From Alloprevotella sp. (GTDB lineage: Bacteria; Bacteroidota; Bacteroidia; Bacteroidales; Bacteroidaceae), in the NCBI GenBank assembly GCA_017477205.1, contig JAFUXE010000053.1:1-10055 (forward strand): 10,055 nucleotides of DNA. The letters are read 5' to 3'. Positions 1 to 7,698 of the stretch are shown here, in pieces (the first letter of the stretch is position 1; every line of letters begins with the position of its first letter). The notes under the pieces are model-generated. The model worked only from the letters and a program-made list of their open reading frames with translations. It made no database searches and was not told where the DNA came from. Position numbers and translations under genes: made by a program.

Positions 1-124
1 ACGCCCCTGTTGGTTTGTTGGCGAAGGGAGACAACCTCGCAGGGGTTGAAGACCTATTCCCCAAATGCCCCCTCATCTGCAATCCGCGCGGGAAGGCCGC
101 AGGCCTTGCATCCGTTCGGCGAAA

Positions 125-145
125 CGCGAGGCTTTATCCCTCGCG
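125..145 (-). terminator. Possible weak terminator hairpin at the epimerase stop codon
   Basis: A perfect 7-bp stem (125-131 with 139-145, 7-nt loop) spans the TAA stop of the epimerase gene and is followed on the minus strand by a short TTTC run. A second perfect hairpin, 6-bp stem and 3-nt loop, lies further downstream at 93-107. Neither has a proper U tract, so termination here is a guess. I see no coding region, tRNA or repeat that I can support in the remaining sequence 1-124. Confidence 0.3.
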
Positions 146-1312
146 CTGTCCAAGTTCCTCCAGTATGCGCCAGACGTTGAAGAGGCCGCGGGGAACGTGG
201 AAGCAGCCCTTCCACTTGCCGCCCTTGAGGGGCAGGAGCACTTCGCCGCGACGGTTGAGGTAGCCGTACCATTCGGGGTACTCCGCATCGCGGAAGTGGC
301 TCCACGTATAGTCGTGGATGCGCTCGAACCATTCGAGGCACTTGGGATTGCCCGTGAGCTGGTAGCCCTTGATGAAGGAGATGAGGGCTTCGAGGTGTAC
401 CCACCAGAGCTTCTGGTCGAACTCCAGCTCGTGGCGGGGCTTGCCGAGGCGGTCCATGAAGTAGTAGATGCCGCCAAACTCCTTGTCCCAGCCGTATTCT
501 GCCTCGCTGATACATATCTCAACGGCCTTCTCGATGAGGTCCTGACGGCCGAGACGGCGTCCGAGGTCCATGATGAACCAGCAGCTCTCGATGGCATGGC
601 CGGGGTTGAGCTTGCGGCCGTCGAGGCAATCCACAAGCTCGCCGTCCTTGCCGAGCGCTTCCACGATGAGGCCCAGTTCGGGGCGGTAGAACACGTCCAG
701 CACCTCGTGCAGGCAGGTGTCGATGGTCTGGCGCAGGAAGTCGGGTTCGAGGAGATGCTCTATCTCCAGCGCCACGTTGCAGAGAATCATCGGGAGGTCG
801 AAGGTCTTCAGCGCGCGTGCGCCGGGAGCCGCCTTGTTCCACTTGCCCTTCGGGTTGTCCACCTTGGAGAGCACGATGTCGAAGGTGTCCTTCGCGATGC
901 GGGCATACTCCTCGCTGCCCGTCGCCTTGGCGAGCTGGCCGAAGGCGATGACGGCGAAGGTGTAGGAGAAGATATTGTAGGGCTCCACGAGCGGACGGCC
1001 CTCGCGGTCGAGCGCGAAGTACCAGTTCAGGTGGCCGTCGTGGCCGTGCTTCTTCAGGAACTCAGCACCCTGCACGGCGCAGTCGAGCCATTCCTGGCGC
1101 GGCTCCACCTCGTTGTAGAGCTTTGCAAACATCCATACCTCACGGCCTTGCAGCCATACGAACTTGTCCGTGTCATAGACGGAGCCGTCGCGGTCAAGGC
1201 AAGTAAAATAGCCGCCGAACTCCTTGTCCTGCGACTTTTCCAACCAGAAAGGCAGCACGCGGTCGAGCAGTTCGCCCTTGTACTGTGCTGCCAAAGCTTT
1301 GAAATCTATCAT
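134..1312 (-). CDS. N-acylglucosamine 2-epimerase (AGE / renin-binding protein family)
   Basis: The 392-residue cytoplasmic enzyme should interconvert N-acetylglucosamine and N-acetylmannosamine, a step used in sialic acid catabolism. It resembles the AGE/RenBP family from end to end: GGYFTCLDRDG (33-43), VWLQGREVWM (52-61), NPGHAIES (236-243), KLWWVHLEA (301-309) and GGKWKGCFHVPR (364-375). The two family catalytic histidines fall at His239 and His372, the numbering I recall for the Anabaena enzyme, and the length is normal. I chose the ATG at 1312 because MIDFKALAAQYKGELLDRV matches the usual family N-terminus; an upstream in-frame ATG at 1378 would add 22 unlike residues and overlap the promoter. 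No nanA, sialidase or sugar transporter is visible, so the pathway is inferred. Cellobiose 2-epimerases share the fold, but the FTCLDRDG and FHVPR segments favour AGE. Confidence 0.9.
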   Translation of the reverse strand: MIDFKALAAQYKGELLDRVLPFWLEKSQDKEFGGYFTCLDRDGSVYDTDKFVWLQGREVWMFAKLYNEVEPRQEWLDCAVQGAEFLKKHGHDGHLNWYFALDREGRPLVEPYNIFSYTFAVIAFGQLAKATGSEEYARIAKDTFDIVLSKVDNPKGKWNKAAPGARALKTFDLPMILCNVALEIEHLLEPDFLRQTIDTCLHEVLDVFYRPELGLIVEALGKDGELVDCLDGRKLNPGHAIESCWFIMDLGRRLGRQDLIEKAVEICISEAEYGWDKEFGGIYYFMDRLGKPRHELEFDQKLWWVHLEALISFIKGYQLTGNPKCLEWFERIHDYTWSHFRDAEYPEWYGYLNRRGEVLLPLKGGKWKGCFHVPRGLFNVWRILEELGQREG

Positions 1313-1375
1313 ATACAAATTGTTTTGCTGGTGCGCACCCGCATGGGAGGGTGCATAATAGGGGATTTGTAGGGG

Positions 1376-1383
1376 CAAAAATA
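1376..1383 (-). promoter_or_regulatory. Bacteroidetes -7 box for the epimerase gene
   Basis: The minus strand reads TATTTTTG, a full match to the Bacteroidetes -7 consensus TAnnTTTG. No clear TTTG -33 box sits at the expected spacing upstream. Transcription would start near 1369, giving a leader of about 55-60 nt. That leader has inverted repeats (see findings). Confidence 0.55.
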
Positions 1384-1422
1384 AGGTTTTATCTTAAAAA
1401 ATAGTCCTCACGTATGAGTTTT

Positions 1423-1481
1423 TATAGTTTTTTCCTTACTTTTGCACTTTATACAGCACTTATTCTCAACAAAAAACTATA
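1423..1481. repeat. 11-bp perfect inverted repeat flanking a promoter
   Basis: The arms TATAGTTTTTT (1423-1433) and AAAAAACTATA (1471-1481) are exact reverse complements. They enclose 37 bp that contain the -7 box of the secreted-protein gene. The arms are AT-rich, so chance is possible. An operator or an invertible promoter would also fit. Confidence 0.5.
1437..1444 (+). promoter_or_regulatory. Bacteroidetes -7 box for the secreted-protein gene
   Basis: TACTTTTG matches TAnnTTTG fully. A TATG at 1413-1416 lies 20 nt upstream and could act as a degenerate TTTG -33 box. Transcription would begin near 1451, leaving an AT-rich leader of about 58 nt before the ATG at 1509. No Shine-Dalgarno site is seen; the run of A before the start codon is typical of Bacteroidetes. 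Confidence 0.65.
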
Positions 1482-1508
1482 TTTATTCACTTAAAAAAAC
1501 CACATTCT

Positions 1509-3521
1509 ATGAAGAAAATCTTTACTCTTCTCCTTGTGCTTTTGTCCGTAACGATGGGCATGGCACAGCGTCCCGCACGTGTGGCTAAGCCCCTGGGCAA
1601 GCAGACCATCCAGAAGCTGGAACTCCGCACCCCCAAAGCGAAGCCCACGGTGGCTCCTACGGTAAAGGCCGGCGACCTGGTGACGGTTCCCGCCACGGCT
1701 ACGACCACGGTCTATACGCCGACAGGCGACTGGTACGGCTATGCAAGCAGCGGATGGGTGTCCGTCAGCGCTCCTATCAGCGTGAACGTGGCCTTTGACG
1801 GCAACGACGTCTATATCCAGGGCCTTGCCTACTACTTCCCCGATGCCTACATCAAGGGCACCATGACGACTGACGGCCGCGTTGTATTCCCCAGCGGACA
1901 GTATGTCGGCACGGACGACTACGGCGACGAATACCTCGTGGGCTCTGACGCTAACGATGAAACAAGCGCCACCATCACAGACATCGTCTTCAACTACGAT
2001 GCCGAAACCGGCGTCCTCACGCTGAGCGAAGACGTCGTCATCCTTGAGACAGCCGGTGCCGAAGACACGGATGCCTACATGTTCTGGGAAACGCTGACGC
2101 TGACACCGGGCGGCGTGGAGGTTGTCACGCCTCCTGCAAACGCTACGGTTGAGGACTGGGTGCTCATCGCCTTGACGCCCGACCAAAACAGCGAATCCGA
2201 GTCCGAAACGGACGATGAGGAAGGCTTCATCGAGATGTCCGCACCCGCAAAGGTCATCTTTGACGGCAACGACGTCTATATCCAGGGCTTCAGCAGCTAC
2301 CTCACCGAAGCTTGGGTGAAGGGTACGCGCGAGGGCAACACCGTGACAAGTCCCACGGGCCAGTATCTCGGTGCCTACAACTACTGGGGCACGGACTACC
2401 CCATGTACTTCCTGGGTGCAGACCCCTATGCCGAAACCATAGAGCCCAAGGATGTCGTATTTGAAATGAGCGAAGAGGGTAACATCATGGAAGCCGCAGA
2501 AGGCATCTTCGTTTCCGATGCTGCGGACTCTTTCAACTACTACGACTACTACCTCTTTGCCATGCTCCAGAAGGCCGTAGAGGGTGCTGCCACGCCCGCT
2601 ACGCCGGAAGTCCTCGACTTCACCTCGGACGAATACGGCCACTATACCGAGGTTTCCCTGCCCCTGGTGGACGTTTCGGGCCAGGCCCTGAAAGCTGCCA
2701 ACCTGAGCTACCAGTTCTACTACGAAGTGAACGGCGCCGCACAGCCCTTCGTCCTTCGTGCGGACAAATACGAACAGTTGGATGAGGACATGGAAACGAT
2801 TCCCTATGGCTTCACCGACAACTGGGACATCTACGTAGGTCCTCCCACCACGGTGTACATCTACGACGACAACATTGCCAGCTGGACGCGCTTCGGCGTG
2901 AAGAGCATCTACACGGCAGGCGGCGAAACGCGTGAGAGCGAAATCGGCTGGTTCGACCTGGACGGCAACGGCGAAGTCGTAGAAGGCGACGCCGTGACCT
3001 TCGATTTCAACGCCCTCGACACCGAGACGTTCCCCTACTCCGCAAGCGGCTCCACAGAGGGCGACATCACGGAGGACTACGTCATGGAGGAAGGCCCCAT
3101 CACGCTGACCGTTTCTCCCAGCGGCGGCAACACGCCGAACCGCTTCTGGCTCTTCAACACGACACAGGCCATCCAGCTCCGCGTCTATGGCGGCACGCTG
3201 ACCTTCGAAAGCGAAGAGAACCGTCCCATCGCGCAGATTGTCTTCGAGAACGGCAAGTGGAACGAAGAGAACACGGCCGACAGCGGCTCCTTCAGCGGCA
3301 CGTCTCCCGCCACATGGACGGGGAAGGCCACGAAGGTCGTGGTAAGCATTGCCGGCAACACGCAGATCAACAAGATTGTCGTGACAACGGCTGAGAACAC
3401 GGGCATCCAGACCGTCAGCACGGCTCGCACGGCTGAAGTCTTCAACCTCCAGGGACAGCGCGTACTGGCTCCCGCACAGCACGGCGTCTATATCATCGGA
3501 GGCAAGAAGGTTGTGAAGTAG
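1509..3521 (+). CDS. Secreted modular protein with a T9SS-like C-terminal sorting tail
   Basis: A 670-residue exported protein of unknown function. Residues 1-19 form a signal peptide (KK, then a Leu-rich core), with likely cleavage at GMA|Q. Two related modules follow, each with FDGNDVYIQG (96-105 and 251-260), then A(Y/W)(I/V)KGT and SP/SGQY(V/L)G. They are separated by a linker rich in Glu, Asp and Ser (228-238). A third region (about 376-485) contains LSYQFYYEVNG and GVKSIYTAGGETRESEIG, and a fourth (about 528-627) contains GGTLTF and TWTGKATKVVVSI. I recall all of these from uncharacterised Bacteroidales surface proteins. The last 40 residues (TGIQ, EVFNLQGQRV, HGVYIIGGKKVVK) resemble a short type A type IX secretion sorting domain. 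I infer an acidic, cell-surface or released beta-rich protein, perhaps glycan-binding. It has its own promoter and terminator and stands alone. Confidence 0.88.
   Translation: MKKIFTLLLVLLSVTMGMAQRPARVAKPLGKQTIQKLELRTPKAKPTVAPTVKAGDLVTVPATATTTVYTPTGDWYGYASSGWVSVSAPISVNVAFDGNDVYIQGLAYYFPDAYIKGTMTTDGRVVFPSGQYVGTDDYGDEYLVGSDANDETSATITDIVFNYDAETGVLTLSEDVVILETAGAEDTDAYMFWETLTLTPGGVEVVTPPANATVEDWVLIALTPDQNSESESETDDEEGFIEMSAPAKVIFDGNDVYIQGFSSYLTEAWVKGTREGNTVTSPTGQYLGAYNYWGTDYPMYFLGADPYAETIEPKDVVFEMSEEGNIMEAAEGIFVSDAADSFNYYDYYLFAMLQKAVEGAATPATPEVLDFTSDEYGHYTEVSLPLVDVSGQALKAANLSYQFYYEVNGAAQPFVLRADKYEQLDEDMETIPYGFTDNWDIYVGPPTTVYIYDDNIASWTRFGVKSIYTAGGETRESEIGWFDLDGNGEVVEGDAVTFDFNALDTETFPYSASGSTEGDITEDYVMEEGPITLTVSPSGGNTPNRFWLFNTTQAIQLRVYGGTLTFESEENRPIAQIVFENGKWNEENTADSGSFSGTSPATWTGKATKVVVSIAGNTQINKIVVTTAENTGIQTVSTARTAEVFNLQGQRVLAPAQHGVYIIGGKKVVK
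1793..1823 (+). repeat. 31-bp exact direct repeat, copy 1
   Basis: This encodes the FDGNDVYIQG core of the first module and is identical, including all third codon positions, to 2258-2288. The spacing is 465 bp, so the copies are in frame, 155 codons apart. Confidence 0.9.
2258..2288 (+). repeat. 31-bp exact direct repeat, copy 2
   Basis: This encodes the FDGNDVYIQG core of the second module and is identical to 1793-1823. The flanking module sequence has diverged at both DNA and protein level, so the exact match is confined to this core. Confidence 0.9.
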
Positions 3522-3548
3522 CCAAGGCTACTTCGTCAACGAAGTCCT

Positions 3549-3592
3549 AAAAAAGCCATCCCCCATGCGGCTGCATGGGGGATGGCTTTTTT
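3549..3592. terminator. Strong bidirectional intrinsic terminator
   Basis: A perfect 14-bp stem (3555-3568 with 3573-3586) has a 4-nt GGCT loop and is bounded by six A on the left and six T on the right. It therefore reads as an intrinsic terminator on both strands. It lies between the ends of the convergent secreted-protein gene (stop at 3521) and der (stop at 3652), and should serve both. Confidence 0.93.
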
Positions 3593-3651
3593 CTGTTCCG
3601 GCCTGTTCCCTCTTTACCCCAAACCGGTCATTGGAATTTATGTATTGGGGG

Positions 3652-4968
3652 TTACTTCTGCCGGATGAAGATGTGCATGGGCGTGCCGGAGAAGTTCCAG
3701 CGCTCGCGGATTTTGTTCTCAAGGAAACGCTTGTAGGGCTCCTTGACGTATTGGGGGAGGTTGGCGTAGAAGACAAAGGTGGGAATCTGCGTGTCCGGCA
3801 CCTGCGTGCAATACTTTATCTTGATGAACTTGCCCTTCATCGAAGGCGGCGGGAAGGCTTCGATGATGGGAAGCATTTCCTCGTTGAGCTTCGACGTGCC
3901 GACGCGGAACTTGCGGTGGAGGAATACCTCCTTCGCCGTTTCCAGGACGCGGTAGATGCGCTGCTTCGTGAGCGCAGAAGCAAAGATGACGGGAAAGTCG
4001 TCAAAGGGCGCAAGGCGCTGGCGGATGGTTTGCTCGTAGTAGTCGATGGCGCGCTGGCTCTTGTCCTCCACGAGGTCCCACTTGTTGACGACGACGACGA
4101 GGCTTTTGCGGTTGCGCTGGATGATGTGGACGATGTTCAGGTCCTGCGCCTCGATGCCGCGCGTGCCGTCCAGGAGCAGGATGCAGACATCGGAATTCTC
4201 GATGGCGCGTATGCTGCGCATGACGGAGTAGAACTCAAGGTCCTCGTTCACCTTTCCCTTTTTGCGGATACCTGCGGTATCGACAAGGTAGAAGTCGAAG
4301 CCGAACTTGTCGTAGCGCGTCAGGATGGAGTCGCGCGTGGTGCCGGCAATGTCCGTCACGATGTGGCGGTCCTCGCCGATGAAGGCGTTGATGAGGCTGC
4401 TCTTTCCTGCGTTCGGGCGGCCCACAACGGCAAAGCGCGGCAGGCGCTCGCCCTCCTCCTGCTGAGCGTCGGGGCCGAGTTTCTCCACCACGATATCCAG
4501 CAGGTCGCCCGTTCCGCTGCCCGTGGCGGCGGACACGCACTGCGGGTCGCCCAGGCCGAGGGCATAGAATTCTGCGGAGTTGTAGCGGTCCTGGTTGTTG
4601 TCAGCCTTGTTGGCACAGAGAACCACGGGAACGCGGCTCTGGCGGCGCAGTATGGCCGCAACGGCGCTGTCGAGGTCCGTGATGCCGTTCTGCGTATCCA
4701 CGAGGAAAAGGATGAGGTCTGCCTCCTCCGTGGCCACAAGCACCTGCTTGCGGATTTCCTCCTCGAAGATGTCGTCGGAGTTTACCACCCAGCCGCCGGT
4801 ATCGACGATGGAGAACTCGCGGCCGCACCATTCGCACTTGCCGTACTGACGGTCACGCGTGGTGCCGGCTTCCTCGCTGACGATGGCAGCGCGGGTTCCC
4901 GTGAGGCGGTTGAAAAGCGTGGACTTCCCGACGTTGGGACGCCCTACTATAGCTACAAGTTTACTCAT
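3652..4968 (-). CDS. der: Ribosome-assembly GTPase Der (EngA)
   Basis: Der is a tandem GTPase needed for maturation of the 50S ribosomal subunit. The 438 residues hold two complete G domains. The first has GRPNVGKS (9-16), TTRDR (36-40), DTGG (56-59) and NKAD (120-123). The second has GRPNAGKS (183-190), TTRDS (210-214), DTAG (230-233) and NKWD (295-298). A C-terminal KH-like domain follows (about 355-438), ending in [13 protein letters not shown]. Length and order are normal for Der. The ATG at 4968 puts the first P-loop at residue 9, as usual, and is preceded by an A-rich leader. The gene is the last of its block, 60 bp after era, and ends at the shared terminator. No separate promoter box is seen in the 60-bp gap. 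Confidence 0.98.
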   Translation of the reverse strand: MSKLVAIVGRPNVGKSTLFNRLTGTRAAIVSEEAGTTRDRQYGKCEWCGREFSIVDTGGWVVNSDDIFEEEIRKQVLVATEEADLILFLVDTQNGITDLDSAVAAILRRQSRVPVVLCANKADNNQDRYNSAEFYALGLGDPQCVSAATGSGTGDLLDIVVEKLGPDAQQEEGERLPRFAVVGRPNAGKSSLINAFIGEDRHIVTDIAGTTRDSILTRYDKFGFDFYLVDTAGIRKKGKVNEDLEFYSVMRSIRAIENSDVCILLLDGTRGIEAQDLNIVHIIQRNRKSLVVVVNKWDLVEDKSQRAIDYYEQTIRQRLAPFDDFPVIFASALTKQRIYRVLETAKEVFLHRKFRVGTSKLNEEMLPIIEAFPPPSMKGKFIKIKYCTQVPDTQIPTFVFYANLPQYVKEPYKRFLENKIRERWNFSGTPMHIFIRQK

Positions 4969-5028
4969 TGTTCTTCTTTGGTTTTTAATGCGATAGACAC
5001 CGGGGCTTCAACCGGAGGTATAGGCCGC

Positions 5029-5907
5029 TCAGATGTCACGATAGCCGAAGGCTTCGAGGCGACGCTCGTTGTTGCGCCAGCCCTTGTCCACCTTCACGAC
5101 GGTTTCCAGGTAGATGCTCTTCTCAAAGAAGCGCTCCAGGGCCTTGCGGGCCTCGGTGGACACCTTCTTGAGGGCTACGCCCTGGTGGCCGATGATGATG
5201 CCCTTCTGGCTCTCACGCTCCACGAGGATGATAGCGCGGATATGGATGCTGTGGGCCTGCTCCTTGAAGCTTTCCACGACGACCTCGACGCTGTAGGGCA
5301 CCTCCTTGTCGTAGTAGAGGAGTATCTTCTCGCGGATGATTTCCGTCACGAAGAAGCGTGCGGGCTTGTCCGTGAGCTGGTCGCGGTCGAAATAGCCGGG
5401 ATGCTCGGGCAGCAGCTCCATGATGCGGCGTTTCAGGACATCTACGTTGAAGTTCGCCTTCACGGAAAGCGGCATGATTTCCGCCTTGGGCAGCAGCCCG
5501 TGCCAGCGCTCCACGGCCTCTTCCAGCTTGTGCTGGTCGGCGAGGTCTATCTTGTTGATCAGCACGATGACGGGCACCGTCATGCGCGCCACTTTTTGCA
5601 GGAAGTCCGCGTTCTTGTCAGGGCTTTCCACGACGTCCGTCATGTAGAGCAGCACGTCGGCGTCCTGAAGGGCCGACTCCGAGAAAGTGAGCATGGCCTC
5701 CTGCATCTTGTAGTTGGGCTTCAGCACGCCCGGCGTATCGCTATAGACGATTTGCGCGTCCGGCGTGTTGACGATGCCGAGGATGCGGTGGCGCGTGGTC
5801 TGCGCCTTGAAGGTAGCGATAGAAAGGCGTTCGCCCACGAGTTGATTCATGAGCGAACTTTTTCCCACGTTCGGATTACCGACGATGTTGACAAAGCCTG
5901 ACTTCAT
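5029..5907 (-). CDS. era: GTPase Era, 16S rRNA maturation and 30S assembly
   Basis: Era binds the 3' end of 16S rRNA and acts as a checkpoint in 30S assembly. The 292-residue protein has an N-terminal G domain with GNPNVGKS (10-17), TTRHR (37-41), DTPG (57-60) and NKID (118-121). A type II KH domain follows, with the GxxG loop as GHQG (240-243) and the usual VERESQKGIIIG stretch before it. The C-terminus ends WRNNERRLEAFGYRDI, in the style I recall for Bacteroidetes Era. The ATG at 5907 begins MKSGFVNIVG, the typical start. Only 7 bp separate it from the fabH stop, so the genes are almost certainly cotranscribed. Confidence 0.98.
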   Translation of the reverse strand: MKSGFVNIVGNPNVGKSSLMNQLVGERLSIATFKAQTTRHRILGIVNTPDAQIVYSDTPGVLKPNYKMQEAMLTFSESALQDADVLLYMTDVVESPDKNADFLQKVARMTVPVIVLINKIDLADQHKLEEAVERWHGLLPKAEIMPLSVKANFNVDVLKRRIMELLPEHPGYFDRDQLTDKPARFFVTEIIREKILLYYDKEVPYSVEVVVESFKEQAHSIHIRAIILVERESQKGIIIGHQGVALKKVSTEARKALERFFEKSIYLETVVKVDKGWRNNERRLEAFGYRDI

Positions 5908-5914
5908 CGCGCCT

Positions 5915-6913
5915 TTACTTTGCGTCGTATGCCCACTTCAGATAGGCGGCACCGTAGGTGAAGCCTGCGCCGAAGGCAGTCAGGATGATGTTGTCACCCT
6001 TCTTCAGCTGCCGCTCGAAGTCCCAGAGAGCGAGGGGGATGCTGGCGCCGCTGGTGTTGCCGTAGCGCTGGATGTTCACCAGCACCTTTTCCATCGGCAG
6101 CTCCAGGCGGTTGGCAACGGCCTCGATGATGCGGATGTTGGCCGGGTGGGGCAGGACGTAGGACAGGTTGTCCTTCGTCAGCCCGTTGCGCTCGGCAATT
6201 TTCGCACTGAGGTCGCTCATGTTCGTCACGGCATACTTGAAGACCGTGCGGCCTTCCTGATAGACGTAGTGCATGCGGTGGTCAACGGTGTAGTAGGACG
6301 GCGGGAAGGCCGAGCCGCCACCCTTCATGCAGAGGAAGGGAAGGCCCTTGCCGTCCGTGCGCAGGATGGAGTCTTTCCAGCCGTAGTCCTCCGTGGTTGC
6401 CTCCACGAGCACGGCGGCCGCGCCGTCTCCGAAGAGGGGACACGTGGAGCGGTCCGTATAGTCCACCATGCTGGACATCTTCTCTGCACCGCAGACGATG
6501 ATTTTCTTGTAGCGTCCGCTCTGTATCATGCTGGCGGCCTGGTCCATCGCGAAGATGAAGCCGCTGCATGCCGCCTGAAGGTCGAAGGAGAAGGCATTCG
6601 TGAGACCAATCTTTCCCACGAGGATGGACGACGTGGAGGGGAAGTGGTAGTCCGGCGTCGTCGTGGCGACGATGAGGGCGTCCACGCTGAGCGGATCCGT
6701 GCCGGTCTTTGCCAGAAGCTGCTTCACGGCCTTGCGCGCCATGTAGCTGGTGCCGAGACCCTCCTCGTTGAGGATGCGGCGCTCCTTGATGCCGACGCGC
6801 GACATGATCCATTCGTCGTTCGTATCGACCATGCGGGACAGCTCGTCGTTGTTCAGGACATATTCAGGCACGTAGCCGCCCACGCCGGTGATGATTGCAT
6901 TTAGTTTTTCCAT
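5915..6913 (-). CDS. fabH: Beta-ketoacyl-ACP synthase III (FabH)
   Basis: FabH condenses an acyl-CoA primer with malonyl-ACP, the first step of type II fatty-acid synthesis. The 332-residue thiolase-fold protein shows the expected triad: Cys116 in QAACSGF, His256 in [10 protein letters not shown] and Asn286 in [17 protein letters not shown] (30-36) near the N-terminus and [10 protein letters not shown] (161-170) also fit, as does the closing [13 protein letters not shown]. One oddity is that the residue after the catalytic His is Pro (HPAN) where the family normally has Gln (HQAN); the codon is CCG, one base from CAG. In many bacteria plsX lies between rpmF and fabH; here it is absent. A long inverted repeat lies just upstream in the 87-bp gap after rpmF. 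Confidence 0.97.
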   Translation of the reverse strand: MEKLNAIITGVGGYVPEYVLNNDELSRMVDTNDEWIMSRVGIKERRILNEEGLGTSYMARKAVKQLLAKTGTDPLSVDALIVATTTPDYHFPSTSSILVGKIGLTNAFSFDLQAACSGFIFAMDQAASMIQSGRYKKIIVCGAEKMSSMVDYTDRSTCPLFGDGAAAVLVEATTEDYGWKDSILRTDGKGLPFLCMKGGGSAFPPSYYTVDHRMHYVYQEGRTVFKYAVTNMSDLSAKIAERNGLTKDNLSYVLPHPANIRIIEAVANRLELPMEKVLVNIQRYGNTSGASIPLALWDFERQLKKGDNIILTAFGAGFTYGAAYLKWAYDAK

Positions 6914-6937
6914 TTATTCTCCATTTTAAAAGAACTA

Positions 6938-6983
6938 CGACGGATTACACGGCTTACTCGCAGGGAGTCCGTGCAATCCGTCG
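6938..6983 (-). promoter_or_regulatory. Long hairpin between rpmF and fabH (attenuator, processing site or weak terminator)
   Basis: Arms 6938-6952 and 6969-6983 pair over 15 bp with one mismatch around a 16-nt loop, which itself contains complementary ACTC and GAGT. On the minus strand the hairpin is followed by TAGTTCTTTTAAAA, a broken U tract. It could cut transcription after rpmF or protect the rpmF message end. No TAnnTTTG box for fabH is seen downstream of it, so some read-through seems needed. Confidence 0.6.
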
Positions 6984-7000
6984 ATAGGTTTCAGGCTGGA

Positions 7001-7189
7001 TTATTCGGCAACTTCTTCCTTCACAACGGCCAGCTTGCCGCGATAGTAGCCGCAAGTGGGGCATACGGTGTGATAGATGTGCCAGCCGCCGCAGTTGGGG
7101 CATACGGCCAATGTGGGAGCAACGGCTCCGTCGTGCGTGCGGCGCTTCAGCGTGCGCGTCTTGGATTGTCTTCTTTTAGGATGTGCCAT
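7001..7189 (-). CDS. rpmF: Large-subunit ribosomal protein bL32, zinc-binding form
   Basis: A 62-residue ribosomal protein that belongs in the 50S subunit. The N-terminus MAHPKRRQSKTRTLKRRTHD is the classic basic L32 start. It is followed by two CPxCG knuckles giving four cysteines (30, 33, 43 and 46), so this is the zinc-binding C+ form. The C-terminal end KEEVAE is acidic and of normal length. The leader just before the ATG is A-rich, fitting Bacteroidetes initiation without a Shine-Dalgarno site. The gene starts 21 bp after the DUF177 stop, the conserved yceD-rpmF pairing. Confidence 0.97.
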   Translation of the reverse strand: MAHPKRRQSKTRTLKRRTHDGAVAPTLAVCPNCGGWHIYHTVCPTCGYYRGKLAVVKEEVAE

Positions 7190-7210
7190 TTTTCTATAAT
7201 GTTTTTATTG

Positions 7211-7690
7211 TTAGTTTTCTTCTTCCTGCCTCGTCGTATCTACAACGCCGCTGATGCGTGCCACCATGTCGGGGTTGCAGTCGCCCTCGGTGTGGCAGCG
7301 CTCCAGGGGCAGCGCGGTGACAATGAGTTCGTAGAGCGTCCAGCGCAGGTCTGCATCGTCGGACAGGCGGTCCGTCAGCAGCAGCTCGGCCTCGGACGCG
7401 AAGTCCTCGTCGTCGTGTACGGCGCGCAATGTGTCTTCCGTCTCCACAGGCAGGCTTACGGGGTCAAGGCAGCGGTCGCACTGCGTGGAAACCTGTCCGC
7501 GCGCACTCAGCCGAAGCTGGTAGATGCCGCCCGCCGTCTGCCGTGCGGACACCGTTGCCTCTACGTCCCCTCCGAGAATCTCGCTCTGGTCAAGGGCTTG
7601 AAAAAAGGCGTCGTCAAGTCTGAAAACCAGCACTTCACGACTTTCGGAGATGCGTCGTAAGTCAACTTTTTGGAGTACAGTTACGTCCAT
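7211..7690 (-). CDS. yceD: YceD / DUF177 family protein, 23S rRNA accumulation
   Basis: A 159-residue cytoplasmic protein of the DUF177 family. The E. coli and plant members are needed for normal accumulation of 23S rRNA. The family pattern is visible as CDRCL (71-75) in the middle and PLERCHTEGDC (128-138) near the end, giving four cysteines (71, 74, 132 and 138) that could hold a metal. The position directly before rpmF is the strongest support. The C-terminus is acidic (TTRQEEEN). The ATG at 7690 is the only reasonable start: no other Met occurs before residue 142. The -7 box ends only 8 bp upstream, which implies a very short or absent leader. The gene heads the rpmF-fabH-era-der transcript. 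Confidence 0.88.
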   Translation of the reverse strand: MDVTVLQKVDLRRISESREVLVFRLDDAFFQALDQSEILGGDVEATVSARQTAGGIYQLRLSARGQVSTQCDRCLDPVSLPVETEDTLRAVHDDEDFASEAELLLTDRLSDDADLRWTLYELIVTALPLERCHTEGDCNPDMVARISGVVDTTRQEEEN

Positions 7691-7698
7691 AGCGGCTG

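Noticed and set aside
65..1372. 435-codon plus-strand open frame opposite the epimerase gene
   Set aside because: The minus strand encodes a complete epimerase with both catalytic histidines. The plus frame is low-complexity in Val, Ala, Leu and Glu, and covers the minus promoter.
1491..3482. 663-codon minus-strand open frame opposite the secreted-protein gene
   Set aside because: The plus-strand frame has a signal peptide, repeated modules, a sorting tail, a promoter and a terminator. The minus frame has none of these and is a codon-bias shadow.
3565..5901. Very long plus-strand open frame (778 codons) antisense to der and era
   Set aside because: It runs opposite two intact conserved GTPase genes. 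Its translation is rich in Val, Leu, Ala, His and Asp, as expected from the reverse complement of GC-rich codons. It has no recognisable domain and no promoter box I can see at its start.
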